Numbered from the stretch's first letter, positions 8,753 to 18,419 are shown. The stretch is DNA of 64,000 nucleotides from CAWEDP01 sp963807925 (GCA_963807925.1 CAWEDP010000002.1:3162001-3226000), one strand, 5' to 3'. Notes: generated by a model from the sequence alone, not told the origin. A program made the numbers and translations.

Positions 8753-9823
8753 GTGAATCGCCTGGCGAGCGCCGCGCTGGTAGTGCTGGCGCTCCTGCCG
8801 TCGCCGGCCGCGGCCCATCCGGTGCCGTTCAGCTACCTGGACGTCCGCTTCGTCGAGGGCGCGCTCGACGTCACCCTGGTGGCACACATCGCCGACCTCG
8901 CCAACGATCTGAAGATCTCGCCCGCCGACGACCTGCTCAAGCCCGAAGTGGTCAATCCGCGCGCCGCGGCCATCACGACGATGCTGACGCCGCGATTCTC
9001 GATCTGGGCCGACGGCCGCCGGCTGACGCCGGTCTGGTCGAGTACGCCCGACATCCTCACCGAGCGCCAGTCGCTGCGCTTCTCCATCCGCTACCGGCTG
9101 GACCGTGCGCCGGGAACCGTCCGTGTGACCGCCGAGATGTTCCCCTACGATCCGATGCACCAGACGTTTCTCAACGTCTACGAGGGCGAGGCGCTGACGC
9201 AGGCCATCCTCGATCGGGGCCGTCCGTCGTTCGACTACTACGCCGGCACGCGCCAGGGCGTCTGGGCGGTGATTCGCAAGTTCGTCCCGGCCGGGGTGCA
9301 CCACATCCTGATCGGCCCCGACCACCTGCTGTTTCTCGTCGGCCTGCTGCTCCTCGGCGGCACGCTTCGTCAGCTGCTGCTGGTCGTGACGTCGTTCACC
9401 GTCGCGCACAGCATCACCTTGTCGCTCGCCGCGCTCAACCTGGTCAGCCCGCCGGCGCGGGTCATCGAGCCGGCCATCGCGCTCAGCATCGTCTATGTCG
9501 GGGCCGACAACCTGCTGGCGCAAGGCGGGCGCGACGTGCGCGCGTGGATCGCGTTCACCTTCGGCTTCATCCACGGGTTCGGGTTCGCCAACGTGCTGCG
9601 CGAGATGGATCTGCCGCGGCGGGCGCTCGGCTGGTCGCTCTTCTCGTTCAACGCCGGCGTCGAGATCGGACAGCTGATTGTCGTCGTCGGGGTGGCGTCG
9701 CTGCTGGCGATGCTCCGGTCGCGCAGCGAGCTCGTCGGCCGCCGCGTGGCGTTCGCCGGGTCGCTGGTCGTGATCGCGGCGGGCACGTTCTGGTTCGTCC
9801 AGCGCGTGTTCTTCCCCGCGTGA
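8753..9823 (+). CDS. HupE/UreJ-like membrane protein
   Basis: Membrane protein of the HupE/UreJ type, a family linked to nickel or other metal uptake. GTG 8753 opens a signal peptide ending in PAAAHPVPFSYLD. An extracytoplasmic domain (about 23-175) precedes six or so transmembrane helices. HHILIGPDHLLFLVGLLLLG (about 182-201) has the histidine-aspartate motif; VAHSITLSLAAL and GFIHGFGFANVL carry further helix-embedded histidines. Length 356 residues. No hydrogenase or urease gene lies nearby, so the substrate metal is uncertain. Confidence 0.8.
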   Translation: MNRLASAALVVLALLPSPAAAHPVPFSYLDVRFVEGALDVTLVAHIADLANDLKISPADDLLKPEVVNPRAAAITTMLTPRFSIWADGRRLTPVWSSTPDILTERQSLRFSIRYRLDRAPGTVRVTAEMFPYDPMHQTFLNVYEGEALTQAILDRGRPSFDYYAGTRQGVWAVIRKFVPAGVHHILIGPDHLLFLVGLLLLGGTLRQLLLVVTSFTVAHSITLSLAALNLVSPPARVIEPAIALSIVYVGADNLLAQGGRDVRAWIAFTFGFIHGFGFANVLREMDLPRRALGWSLFSFNAGVEIGQLIVVVGVASLLAMLRSRSELVGRRVAFAGSLVVIAAGTFWFVQRVFFPA

Positions 9824-9834
9824 CCCGGACCACG

Positions 9835-9855
9835 AACCGTGTTCACGGTTTTCTG
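9835..9855 (+). terminator. possible intrinsic terminator after the HupE-like gene
   Basis: A 6-bp stem AACCGT / ACGGTT with a GTTC loop is followed by TTCT. It sits 12 bp past the HupE-like stop and about 40 bp before the next start. The stem is short and the U-tract is weak, so confidence is limited. Confidence 0.35.
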
Positions 9856-9891
9856 CTACCGTATCCGCCGGCTTTCGAGGAGGGAGGACTC

Positions 9892-10854
9892 ATGAAGCGA
9901 AGCATGCTGCTCGGCGCGCTCATTGCGGTCGGGGCGCTGTCGATGGGCGTCGCGGGATTCCAGAATCCGCCGGCCGGCGCCCCCGGCCAGGGCCGCGGCG
10001 AGGGCCGGGGCCGCGGGCGGGGACCCGCGGGACCGCCGATGCTCGACATCAAGAAGGTCAAGGACAATCTCTGGATGATCACCGGCGCCGGCGGCAACAC
10101 GGCGGTGTTCCAGACGGCCACTGGGCTCGTCGTCATCGACACGAAGAATCCCGGAACCGGGCAGGCGATTCTCGACAAGATCAGGACGGTGACCGACAAG
10201 CCGATCACGACCATCATCAACACCCACACGCACGCCGACCACACCGGGAGCAACGAGTTCTTCGGCACCACGGTCGAGATCGTCGCGCAGGAGAACACCA
10301 AGGCCAACATGGAGAAGATGGACAACTTCAAGGGCGACAAGTCCGTCTTCCTGCCGAAGAAGACCTACAAGGACAGGCTGACGATCGGCAAGGGCAACGA
10401 CGAGATCGACCTGTACTATTTCGGGCCGGCGCACACGAGCGGCGACTCGTTCGTCGTGTTCAAGGCGCTTCGGGCCATGCACGCCGGAGACGCGTTCGCG
10501 GGCAAGAACGTGCCGATCGTCGACACGAACAACGGCGGCAGCGTCGTCGACTACGGCAAGACGCTGGCGAAGGCGGCCTCCACGATCAAGAACGTCGACA
10601 CCGTCATCAACGGCCACACCAACGACACGACAACGTTCGCGGATCTGAAGGACTACGCCGAGTTCAACAACGAGTTCGCGGCGTGGGTGGCGGCCGAGAA
10701 GAAGGCCGGCAAGACGGCCGAGCAGGCCGGCGACGAGTACAAACTGCCAGAGAAGTGGAGCGCCAAAGGCTACACGACCGGAGCGGCGCTGTTCGGCGGC
10801 TACAAGGGCAACATCCAGACCGCCTACAAAGAACTGGACGCAGGCAAGAAGTAG
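9892..10854 (+). CDS. secreted metallo-beta-lactamase-fold hydrolase, first of a tandem pair
   Basis: Secreted 320-residue metallo-hydrolase. ATG 9892 follows a strong GGAGGGAGGA ribosome binding site and starts a signal peptide (GALIAVGALSMGVAGF). A glycine/arginine-rich stretch at about 24-46 precedes the catalytic fold. Zinc motifs: NTHTHADHTGSNEFF (near 113), FGPAHTSGDSF, MHAGDAF and INGHTND. The arrangement resembles subclass B3-like or glyoxalase II-like enzymes, but the substrate is unknown. It is followed 10 bp later by a close paralog, so a recent tandem duplication is likely. Confidence 0.82.
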   Translation: MKRSMLLGALIAVGALSMGVAGFQNPPAGAPGQGRGEGRGRGRGPAGPPMLDIKKVKDNLWMITGAGGNTAVFQTATGLVVIDTKNPGTGQAILDKIRTVTDKPITTIINTHTHADHTGSNEFFGTTVEIVAQENTKANMEKMDNFKGDKSVFLPKKTYKDRLTIGKGNDEIDLYYFGPAHTSGDSFVVFKALRAMHAGDAFAGKNVPIVDTNNGGSVVDYGKTLAKAASTIKNVDTVINGHTNDTTTFADLKDYAEFNNEFAAWVAAEKKAGKTAEQAGDEYKLPEKWSAKGYTTGAALFGGYKGNIQTAYKELDAGKK

Positions 10855-10864
10855 CGAGGCTTCG

Positions 10865-11788
10865 ATGCGCAGAGGGCTTGTTCTCGGAACGCTGATGCTC
10901 GCCGGCGGGCTCTCGCTCGCGGTGGCGGCCGCCGTCCAGGCGCCGCCGCCGACCGGGCCGACGCCGGCCGCGCTGGCCGCCACCAAGATAGAGAAGGTCA
11001 AGGACAACCTGTACATCATCACCGGATCGGCGCCGGCGCCGCGCGACGCCTTCAGCGGCGGCAACACCGCCGTCTTGGTCACCGACACGGGTGTGGTGGT
11101 CGTCGACACCAAGCTGGCCGGCTGGGGACAGGTGATTCTGGACCGGATCAAGACCGTGACGAACAAGCCGGTCGTCACCCTCATCAACACGCACACCCAC
11201 GGCGATCACACCGGCAGCAACGAGTTCTTCGGCGCGAACGTCGAATCGATCGTGCAGGAGAACACCTTGGCGAACATGGAGAAGATGGACGCCTTCAAGG
11301 GCGACAAGGCGAAGTTCCTGCCGAAGAAGACCTACAAGGACAGGATGACGGTGCTCGCCGGCAAGGACGCCATCGACCTGTACTATTTCGGCCCGGGGCA
11401 CACCAACGGCGACACCTTCGTCGTCTTCCGATCGCTGCGAACCATGCACGCCGGCGACATGTTCCCGTGGAAGGACGCGCCGTTCATCGACCGCGCCAAC
11501 GGCGGCAGCGGCGTCGAGTGGCCGAAGTCGCTCGACAAGGCGTTGAAGACCGTGAAGGACGTCGACACCGTCATCGGCGGCCACCAGCCGACCGCGACGT
11601 GGAAGGATCTGCAGACCTACCAGCAGTACACGGCCGACCTCTTCGCCCAGTCTCAGGCGGCGCTGAAGGCCGGCAAGACCGTCGACGATGCCGTCGCGGG
11701 CATGAACCTGAAGAAGTACGCCGGGTTCGAGTCGATGCGGCTCAAGGCGGCCGTGCAGGCGATCTACGACGAGTTGAACGGGAAATAG
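10865..11788 (+). CDS. secreted metallo-beta-lactamase-fold hydrolase, second of a tandem pair
   Basis: Paralog of the preceding gene, 307 residues with signal peptide (LMLAGGLSLAVAAAVQA). Long blocks are nearly identical to the first copy: EKVKDNLYIITG, NTHTHGDHTGSNEFFGANVE, KKTYKDRMTVLAGKD and LYYFGPGHTNGDTFVVF. All zinc ligands are kept (HxHxDH, GPGH, MHAGD, GGH). It lacks the glycine/arginine-rich insert and carries a longer C-terminal helical tail. Probably co-transcribed with the first copy. Substrate unknown. Confidence 0.82.
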   Translation: MRRGLVLGTLMLAGGLSLAVAAAVQAPPPTGPTPAALAATKIEKVKDNLYIITGSAPAPRDAFSGGNTAVLVTDTGVVVVDTKLAGWGQVILDRIKTVTNKPVVTLINTHTHGDHTGSNEFFGANVESIVQENTLANMEKMDAFKGDKAKFLPKKTYKDRMTVLAGKDAIDLYYFGPGHTNGDTFVVFRSLRTMHAGDMFPWKDAPFIDRANGGSGVEWPKSLDKALKTVKDVDTVIGGHQPTATWKDLQTYQQYTADLFAQSQAALKAGKTVDDAVAGMNLKKYAGFESMRLKAAVQAIYDELNGK

Positions 11789-11795
11789 CCGGCCG

Positions 11796-11815
11796 GGGCC
11801 GCCCTCAGGCGGCCC
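11796..11815. terminator. GC-rich hairpin between convergent genes
   Basis: A perfect 8-bp stem GGGCCGCC / GGCGGCCC with a CTCA loop lies between the ends of the convergent metallo-hydrolase and S9 peptidase genes and overlaps the peptidase stop codon. There is no U-tract on either strand, so it may be only a pause or Rho-assisted site. Confidence 0.3.
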
Positions 11816-13934
11816 TCAGCCATCGGTCCATCCAGGCGGCGATCTGACGCAGGCGCTCGATGCGATGCTGCGGCTCCCCGGAACGCGAGAGCTCGTGGTT
11901 CTCGCGCGGGAACCGCACCATCACCGTCGGGACCTTCAGGTACTTCAGCGCGCGGAACATCATCTCGCCGCCGTCGGCGGGCGGCGTCCGATAATCGGCG
12001 TCCCCCAGAAGCAGCATGAGCGGCGTCTTGACGCGGCCGACGTAGGTGATCGGCGAGCGCGCGGCGAAATCCTGCGGATCCTCCCACGGCGCCTTGTGAA
12101 ACCACGCGGGCTGAAACTGCGAGAAGTCGGCGGTGAACCAGAAGCCGTACCAGTCTGCAATGTCACGCTGCGACACCGCCGCCCTGAACCGCTCGGTCTG
12201 CGTGATGGTCCAGTTCGTCAGCAGCCCGCCGCCGCTGCCACCGGTCACGCCCAGCCGCGCGGAATCGACCCAGCCGCGCTTCAGCACCTCGTCGACGCCA
12301 GCCATCAGATCCTTGTAGTCGTCGCCGGGGTAGCGGAACTGGATGACGTTGCCGAACTCCTGCCCGTACGACGTGCTGCCGCGTGGATTCGTGAACAGCA
12401 CGACGTACCCCTTCGCCGCCAGCCACATGAACTCGTGCGTGTAGGTGTTCCCGAACGCGGCGTGCGGGCCGCCGTGAATCTCGAGAATCATCGGATAGGT
12501 GCGGCCCGCGTCGAAATCCGGCGGCTTGAGAATCCACGCCTGGATGGGCCGGCCGTCGAACGACCGGTACCAGAACTCCTCCGGCTCGCTCTGCCGGATG
12601 TCGGCGAAGAGCGCGTCGTTCACGCGGGTGATCGGTTTCGCCCTCGCCGCGGCCCCCGGCGTCACGATGAAGACGTCGCCGACGGAGGTCTGCGTCGAAA
12701 TCGCCGCGGCAATGCTCGACGCCTGAGGGTCGGCGCTGTACGCCTCGACCGTCTGCGGTCCCTCGGTGACGGCTTCCACCCTCCGCGTCGCGATGTCGAC
12801 CCGCTTCAGGTTGGCGCTGCCGTGCTCGGCCGCGACGACGACGAGCGCGGAGCCGTCGCGCGACCAGATGATCGGCTTCGGATTCTGCCCGCGCGGCGCC
12901 GGCTGATCGCCCCCGATCCCGCCCCCGATGTCGTAGTCGTAGTCGGCCGTGAGGTTGACCGGCCTCGCACCGGGCCGCACGTCCATCACAAAGAGGTCGG
13001 GCTGGCTGTAGGAACGCACCGGATCGCCGTGGAGAGTGCCGATGAACGCCAGGCGCCGGCCGTCGGGCGACGGCGAGATGTTCGTGATCGTGCCGTCGAT
13101 GCTGGCAACCCTGCTCATCGCGCCACCGGAGGCCGGCACGCTGTACAGATCCGAATCCTCCGGCAGGTAGTACGGCTCGGCCACGCGATCCGACGAGAAG
13201 TAGACGCTCGCGCTGTCGGCCGCCCAGACCGCACCGCGCTCGTCGAAGTCGCCGTCGGTCAGCTGTCGAAGGGGGCCGGGATCCCCGCCGGCGTCCGGCA
13301 CGTCGATGGCGAACAAATGCGTGTGCTGCGCGGGGTCGAGATAATCCGTCGCGCCGTTGGCCCGGTACTCGGCACGCGTGATGACCTTGACGTCGCTCGT
13401 GGCGGAAGCGCCCGTGCGCCCGTTTCGTTCAGGCTCCGGGCCGCCCGCCGCCGGCGCGCCGGTACGGGTGGCGCTGCTGAAGGCGATGCGTCGGCCATCG
13501 GGCGACCACGCGGGGTCGCTCGCGCCGTTCGCCAGACTGGTGAGCGGCCTGGCTTCGCCGCCCTCCGTGCGCAGCAGATACAACTGGCCGGGCTCGTAGT
13601 GCCCGTCCTTCTCCACGGCGCGCACGAAGGCAATCGCCTTCCCGTCCGGCGACCAGCGCGGCGAGAGGTCGTGCAGACCCGAGGTCAGCCGACGCGGCGG
13701 CGCCGTCCCCGCGGTGGACACCACGAACAGCGAGGCGTCATACCGGTTCTGCTTCCCGTCAACCCTGACCTGGACGAAGACCACCCGCGACGCGTCCGGC
13801 GATATCTGCGGATCGGCAATCCAGGTGAACTGGAGCAGATCTGTTTCGGTGACCAATCGCTTGCCGGCCGCGTGCGGCGACGCGAGCGCCGCGACGAGGG
13901 CCCCGACCATCGCGGCCGTCGTGCTTCGAAGCAT
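11805..13934 (-). CDS. S9 family prolyl oligopeptidase/acylaminoacyl-peptidase
   Basis: Secreted serine peptidase with an N-terminal beta-propeller and a C-terminal alpha/beta-hydrolase domain, expected to cleave short peptides. ATG 13934 is chosen: it follows GGAGGAG and begins a signal peptide (MVGALVAALASPHAAG). The 709-residue product has propeller repeats such as LSPRWSPDGKAIAFVRA and DPAWSPDGRRIAFSSA (about 60-420). The triad is Ser in GVTGGSGGGLLTN (about 566), Asp in LLLGDADYRTPP (about 645) and His in PRENHELSRSG (about 679). Length and order match the family. Confidence 0.88.
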   Translation of the reverse strand: MLRSTTAAMVGALVAALASPHAAGKRLVTETDLLQFTWIADPQISPDASRVVFVQVRVDGKQNRYDASLFVVSTAGTAPPRRLTSGLHDLSPRWSPDGKAIAFVRAVEKDGHYEPGQLYLLRTEGGEARPLTSLANGASDPAWSPDGRRIAFSSATRTGAPAAGGPEPERNGRTGASATSDVKVITRAEYRANGATDYLDPAQHTHLFAIDVPDAGGDPGPLRQLTDGDFDERGAVWAADSASVYFSSDRVAEPYYLPEDSDLYSVPASGGAMSRVASIDGTITNISPSPDGRRLAFIGTLHGDPVRSYSQPDLFVMDVRPGARPVNLTADYDYDIGGGIGGDQPAPRGQNPKPIIWSRDGSALVVVAAEHGSANLKRVDIATRRVEAVTEGPQTVEAYSADPQASSIAAAISTQTSVGDVFIVTPGAAARAKPITRVNDALFADIRQSEPEEFWYRSFDGRPIQAWILKPPDFDAGRTYPMILEIHGGPHAAFGNTYTHEFMWLAAKGYVVLFTNPRGSTSYGQEFGNVIQFRYPGDDYKDLMAGVDEVLKRGWVDSARLGVTGGSGGGLLTNWTITQTERFRAAVSQRDIADWYGFWFTADFSQFQPAWFHKAPWEDPQDFAARSPITYVGRVKTPLMLLLGDADYRTPPADGGEMMFRALKYLKVPTVMVRFPRENHELSRSGEPQHRIERLRQIAAWMDRWLRAA

Positions 13935-14202
13935 GCGCTGACTCCTCCGCTCCTGCATCTTAGCCGGACAGGGACGTGCTGATCGCCATCGGGAAGAGGA
14001 TGAGACGCGAAACTCCGCCTCGAGCAGGAGCCGGGCGGACACCTACTGACACGGTGTGCGACAGTCACCGCGTCTAGCACGACGGCGCAGCGGCATGTGA
14101 GTGGCGAGAGGCGTGGACGCGGTTTCAAAAAGGCCCGCCGGCCCGACGTCTGAGACCGGTCGGACCGGCGATCCTTCCAAACCGCCCAGGTACTCCTGCG
14201 GC

Positions 14203-14931
14203 CTACCAGCGGACGGCAACCCCGATGTTGGCGCGCCAGAAGTTGAGCCCGGACAACACGGTCTGCGCCAGCGCGTCGCCGGCCGCCAGATCGATGTTGT
14301 CGTTCGTGAACGCGCGGAAGTAGCGGACGTCGCCGCGCACCCCCACGTTGCCCGCGTAGCCCATGACCCCGAACCCGACGTCGGCGCCGGCCCTCACGGC
14401 GTTGGCGCTCGTGGTCGCCGAAATGCCCAACACATCCGATCGCAGCTGAATGCCGCCGACTCCCGCCGAGACGTACGGCTGAATCTGTCGGTCCGCCCCG
14501 AGCGGCAGCGCGCCGACGCCGTTCACCATGTAGGCGTTGACCGTGGGATTGTCGGCAAGCAGCGCGTTATTCACCTTGAACTTCGGCCCGAAATCGCCGA
14601 GCAGCTCCGCGCCGGCGATACCCTGCCACAGGTAGCCGACCTGTCCGCCGAAGTCGACGCTGGCGCTGTCCGCGCTCGCGCCGAAGTTGGATCCCACGAA
14701 CCCCGACGCGATCCAGTGGCTCGGAACCGTCGCGACAAAGCCCGACGGCCCGGACGCCGTTGGCGTGGGTGGAACCGTGGATTCCGGCGTCAGTGCCGGT
14801 CTGGGCGCTGGTGACGTCTGGGTCGCGGGCGGCGATGTGCGGGAGCCCGGATTGCCCGGCTCCTGCGCCCGGGCAATCGAGGGGCAACCGACGGCCAGGG
14901 CCGCGACGACCATCCAGTGACTTGCTCGCAT
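14203..14931 (-). CDS. outer-membrane beta-barrel protein, OmpA-like fold
   Basis: Small predicted eight-strand outer-membrane barrel, 242 residues. ATG 14931 has a strong GGAGGAGGT ribosome binding site and starts a signal peptide ending in CPSIARAQEP. A proline/threonine-rich spacer follows (about 24-60). The rest shows alternating strands with aromatic girdles: WIASGFVGSNFGASAD, FGGQVGYLWQGIAGAELLGD, IQPYVSAGVGGIQLRSD and the C-terminal NIGVAVRW ending in an aromatic residue, the usual Bam signal. Function (porin, adhesion or structural) is unknown. Confidence 0.78.
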   Translation of the reverse strand: MRASHWMVVAALAVGCPSIARAQEPGNPGSRTSPPATQTSPAPRPALTPESTVPPTPTASGPSGFVATVPSHWIASGFVGSNFGASADSASVDFGGQVGYLWQGIAGAELLGDFGPKFKVNNALLADNPTVNAYMVNGVGALPLGADRQIQPYVSAGVGGIQLRSDVLGISATTSANAVRAGADVGFGVMGYAGNVGVRGDVRYFRAFTNDNIDLAAGDALAQTVLSGLNFWRANIGVAVRW

Positions 14932-15037
14932 GGCACCTCCTCCACAAGGAACAATCCACGCGATCGTGCAAACGATATTCCGCAAAATACTGTTAACAGG
15001 AGAGTTAACGGCTCAGCCCGGACGCCGGACGAGCCGC

Positions 15038-17992
15038 TCAGAACCCCGGTTGGACGTTGAACGCCAGCGTCCAGCCCTTCGAGAGCTGATCGAGCGGACG
15101 CACGCCGTCCAGCTCGAAGATGAATCCGGCGGCGCTCACGCGAACGCCCGCGCCCAGGCTGCGCAGCCCCTTCCACACGGGCCGATCGAGACGAGGCAGC
15201 CGAAACGCGCTCACGTCCGAGAAGGCCAGCCCCTCGATTGGCAGCGGCCCTGACGCGGCCGAGCGGGTGAACGCCCCGGGAATCGGAAAGCGGAGCTCCA
15301 CGTTGCCGGCCACCAGCCCGGTGGCCGTCAGGAAATCGAGCGAGCTGCCGTCCGGACCGATATCGCCGTATCCGCGCACGATGTCTCGCAGCGTCCACGC
15401 GATGGGCGTGAGCCGCGGGTCGCCCGCGCCGGCGCCGTAGCGCCCGACGTGTATCGCGCGGAGTGCGATCGTGAACGGCCGGACCGGCATCACGTACCGG
15501 CGGTAGTCCGCGGTCACGGTCGTGAACGTGAGACCGCCGAACGTCGGCGCGACACCAAATCGGTAGCGCTCGCCGAGGATGGGGGCCGTCGGACCGAACA
15601 GCGCCGTGTCGGAGACCAGCGCGGCGCCGCCCTCGATGAGAAGAGCCGGCGCGGCCGCGCCGCTCACCGTGGTGGATTCCGTCAGCATCTGGCCGGTGAC
15701 GCCGGAGTAGGTGCCAATCGTCGTCTCCCGGTCGAATGTGATCGCGTGGGCGCCGCCGGTCAGCTCGATGCGCTTCGCGCCGCTCAGCGGGTACAAGGCC
15801 ATCCCGGACAGCTGTCGGTGAAGCTGGCGGAAGGTGTCGGTCTGGCGGCCGATGGTGCCCAGCGTGTCGCCCGTCGCCCCGGACGTCCGGGTCTGCACGC
15901 GTCCGAGCAGCCACGGCACCTGGCCGCCGACGATCCCCCAGTTCCACCGCGAGCGCATGTTGAGATAGGCGGCCTGCGCCGCGAAATCGTCGGCGCTCCT
16001 GCCTGCCTGCACCGCAGTCTGCAGCCGCTGGTCGCCGAGCATGTCGCCGAACGACAGCGCGATGCCGGCGCGCAGAAATCCTCCGGTGCTGCCGCCGCCG
16101 GCGCTCAAGTACGGCTGCACCAGCCGATCGAGTGACAGCCCGCGCCGATACGGTTTCACCGTGAATTCCTTGGCCTCGATCAGGCCGACGGTCGGCATCC
16201 TCGTCGCACTCGACACCTCCGGAACGGCCCGCGCCGATGGATCCGGCGACGAGGCGTCCGGTGCGTGATTCGACGACGGCACGGGCGTCCCCTGTGGCGC
16301 ATCGAGCGCGTGGATCTCGTACGAGCCGGCGCGGTACACGGTGAAGGTCAGCCGGTCGGCCCGCGCCGCCGCGGAGAGTGCGGGGCTGAGCGAGGTCACG
16401 CCGCTCACACCGGTCGCTTCGTTCGTGATCCGGAACAGGTCGCCGGAGGCGAGCGACACGCGATAGACGTTGCTGACATCGTCCACGTCGGCGACGAAAT
16501 AGAGGCTCGCGCCGTCCGCGGACCAGTGCGGATCGATGTTCTTCGACCCGGCCAGCCCGGGGATTTCCGTGATGGCGCCCGATTCGACGTCGAGGCGGCC
16601 GAGGCGGTAGTTTCCGAACGTCAACGTCTCGGTCGACGAGGAAAACCAATCCGTCGCGAACGCGATGCTGCGGCCATCCGGAGACCAGGCGGGCTGCAGG
16701 TCGGCAAACGGATCGCTCGTCAGCGCGCGCACGACGCCGGTGGCCAGATCGACGGCGTACAGATCGGTGAAGCCGCCTTTGAGAGCCGAGAAGGCGATCT
16801 GCCGCCCATCGGGCGACCAGGTGGGGCTGAACACCTGATCGACCTGGCGGAGTCGGATCTCGCGCTCGATGCCGCCGGTGCGCATGTTCAGGATCGTGAG
16901 CACCGGCTGGCCGCCGGCGAGTGCGGCCAGGGCGAAGCGGCCGCCGTCCCACTCCCAGGCGCCAGCCGAGTCGATGAACTGCAGGCTGTCGAAATGGGGA
17001 TCGCCCGCCGTCTGCACGATCTTGCGGCGGACGGCGCCGGTCGCCGCATCTGCGAGGAAGACGTCCACCGAGTACCGATCGCGCTCGGACAGAAACACCA
17101 GCGAACGACCGTCCGGGCTCAACGCGGGACCGACATTCAGGCGGCCGCCGCCCTTGCGCGCCGTGACGATGGCCGGCGATTCATCGCCCGACGGGGCCGC
17201 GGCCCGCGCGGCGACTTCGCGAATCCAGTCGTGCCATCCGGTGGTCAGCGCGCCGACCTCGGCGCCGGTCACCGCGACCAGCCTGCTGATGGCGCCGCCC
17301 GGCGCCTTCGACGTGAGAGCCCGGGCCACGACATCGTGGCCGTACCGAAGGTCGAGATAGGCCCACAGGGCCTGACCGTAGCGGTACGGGAACCACCGAG
17401 GATCGTCGAGCTGCTCGATGCGCGGCAACGCGTTCTGGTGGACGGCGTCGCGCAGCCACATCGACGTGTTGGCGTCGAGACGGCCGACCGAGAGGTACTC
17501 CGCCATGCCTTCCAGGAACCACGACGGCAGGAGCGAGATCGAGCGACCGGTCTCGCGCAGGATGTCCCGTTGAAACGCGTGAACGAGCTCGTGGCCGAGC
17601 ACGTGATCCGTTTCGCCGAGGCCGGCGGCGAAGGGCAGCACCACTCGCCCCTTCTCGTGTTCGGTGATGCCGCCGACGCCGTCGCCCAGCAGTCCCGGCA
17701 CGACGTTGGTCTCGGTGAACTGCGCGTGGCTGGCATACAGCACGACGGGTTGTCGCTCGGTGAACGCGTGATCGAACACTCGCGAGAGCCGCGCGTACCA
17801 CCGCTCGGCCAGACGGCCGGCCTGCACCGAAGCCTCCCGCTCGGCGGGATAGTAGTAAATGTCGAAATGCGGGGTTTGCAGGATCTGGAAGTCGAAGTCG
17901 TCGTAGTGGACCTTGTTGCGCCCGAAGGACTGCGCGCCGGCGGCGGTTGCCGCCAGCATCACGAGCATCGTGGCAACCATTCGCGTCAGCAC
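15038..17992 (-). CDS. HExxH peptidase-like, TolB-type propeller and outer-membrane barrel protein
   Basis: Large 984-residue envelope protein. GTG 17992 has GAGGAG eight bases upstream, whereas ATG 17980 is too far from it. The signal peptide is TMLVMLAATAAGAQS. Domain order: an N-terminal gluzincin-like domain with LGHELVHAFQRD (HExxH near 134) and WFLEGMAEYLSVGR, whose glutamate could be the third ligand. Next come TolB/PD40 propeller repeats (about 290-500) such as PTWSPDGRQIAFSALKGG. A C-terminal half (about 607-984) resembles a bacterial surface-antigen/BamA-type barrel and ends in LAFNVQPGF. The role of joining a peptidase-like domain to a barrel is unknown. Confidence 0.78.
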   Translation of the reverse strand: MLTRMVATMLVMLAATAAGAQSFGRNKVHYDDFDFQILQTPHFDIYYYPAEREASVQAGRLAERWYARLSRVFDHAFTERQPVVLYASHAQFTETNVVPGLLGDGVGGITEHEKGRVVLPFAAGLGETDHVLGHELVHAFQRDILRETGRSISLLPSWFLEGMAEYLSVGRLDANTSMWLRDAVHQNALPRIEQLDDPRWFPYRYGQALWAYLDLRYGHDVVARALTSKAPGGAISRLVAVTGAEVGALTTGWHDWIREVAARAAAPSGDESPAIVTARKGGGRLNVGPALSPDGRSLVFLSERDRYSVDVFLADAATGAVRRKIVQTAGDPHFDSLQFIDSAGAWEWDGGRFALAALAGGQPVLTILNMRTGGIEREIRLRQVDQVFSPTWSPDGRQIAFSALKGGFTDLYAVDLATGVVRALTSDPFADLQPAWSPDGRSIAFATDWFSSSTETLTFGNYRLGRLDVESGAITEIPGLAGSKNIDPHWSADGASLYFVADVDDVSNVYRVSLASGDLFRITNEATGVSGVTSLSPALSAAARADRLTFTVYRAGSYEIHALDAPQGTPVPSSNHAPDASSPDPSARAVPEVSSATRMPTVGLIEAKEFTVKPYRRGLSLDRLVQPYLSAGGGSTGGFLRAGIALSFGDMLGDQRLQTAVQAGRSADDFAAQAAYLNMRSRWNWGIVGGQVPWLLGRVQTRTSGATGDTLGTIGRQTDTFRQLHRQLSGMALYPLSGAKRIELTGGAHAITFDRETTIGTYSGVTGQMLTESTTVSGAAAPALLIEGGAALVSDTALFGPTAPILGERYRFGVAPTFGGLTFTTVTADYRRYVMPVRPFTIALRAIHVGRYGAGAGDPRLTPIAWTLRDIVRGYGDIGPDGSSLDFLTATGLVAGNVELRFPIPGAFTRSAASGPLPIEGLAFSDVSAFRLPRLDRPVWKGLRSLGAGVRVSAAGFIFELDGVRPLDQLSKGWTLAFNVQPGF

Positions 17993-18209
17993 GGGTCGAG
18001 CTCCTCGTGGTCGTCGTGTCGCGCCGATCGCAGCCGCCCGATGGCTTCGATGCGCGGACGAAGACACGAGTCAGCGAAGCCCGGCGTGAGTTGAAGCAGA
18101 AGCGGGAGAGGCGTTCACGATACGCCAACAGAGCAGGTGGAGCAAGAAAGATCGGAGCTCTTCAGGCGCGTCAGCTCGAGCGGCGGCGCGCCGGCGACGT
18201 TCGCCGATC

Positions 18210-18419
18210 TCAGTGCACGATCTGGTCGTCGAACGACCCGTCAACCGCCTCGAGATGGGGAATCTCGAGCGTGCGCACCGCATGGATCGCGGCCGCCAGC
18301 GCGTCGTCGGCGCGGCATCCATCGCGCTGCTTCCGCACGTCTTTCAGCGCCGCCCGCAGGACCCTGAGAACCTGTGCCCGATCGAATCGCTGCCCCTCAC
18401 AGTGGTCGCAGAAGCTCAT
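18210..18419 (-). CDS. small CxxC-containing hypothetical protein
   Basis: A 69-residue open frame starting at ATG 18419 after a moderate GAGGGA. The N-terminus MSFCDHCEGQRFD has a CxxC that could bind metal or form a disulfide. The rest is charged and helical (AQVLRVLRAALKDVRKQRDG). Upstream in-frame sequence is low-complexity and covers a terminator hairpin, so the short start is favoured. No family is recognised. Confidence 0.45.
   Translation of the reverse strand: MSFCDHCEGQRFDRAQVLRVLRAALKDVRKQRDGCRADDALAAAIHAVRTLEIPHLEAVDGSFDDQIVH

Noticed and set aside
8729..9574. Long minus-strand open frame extending upstream of alkB
   Set aside because: It is antisense to the HupE-like gene, has arginine-rich shadow composition and no family motif; alkB length is complete from 8728.
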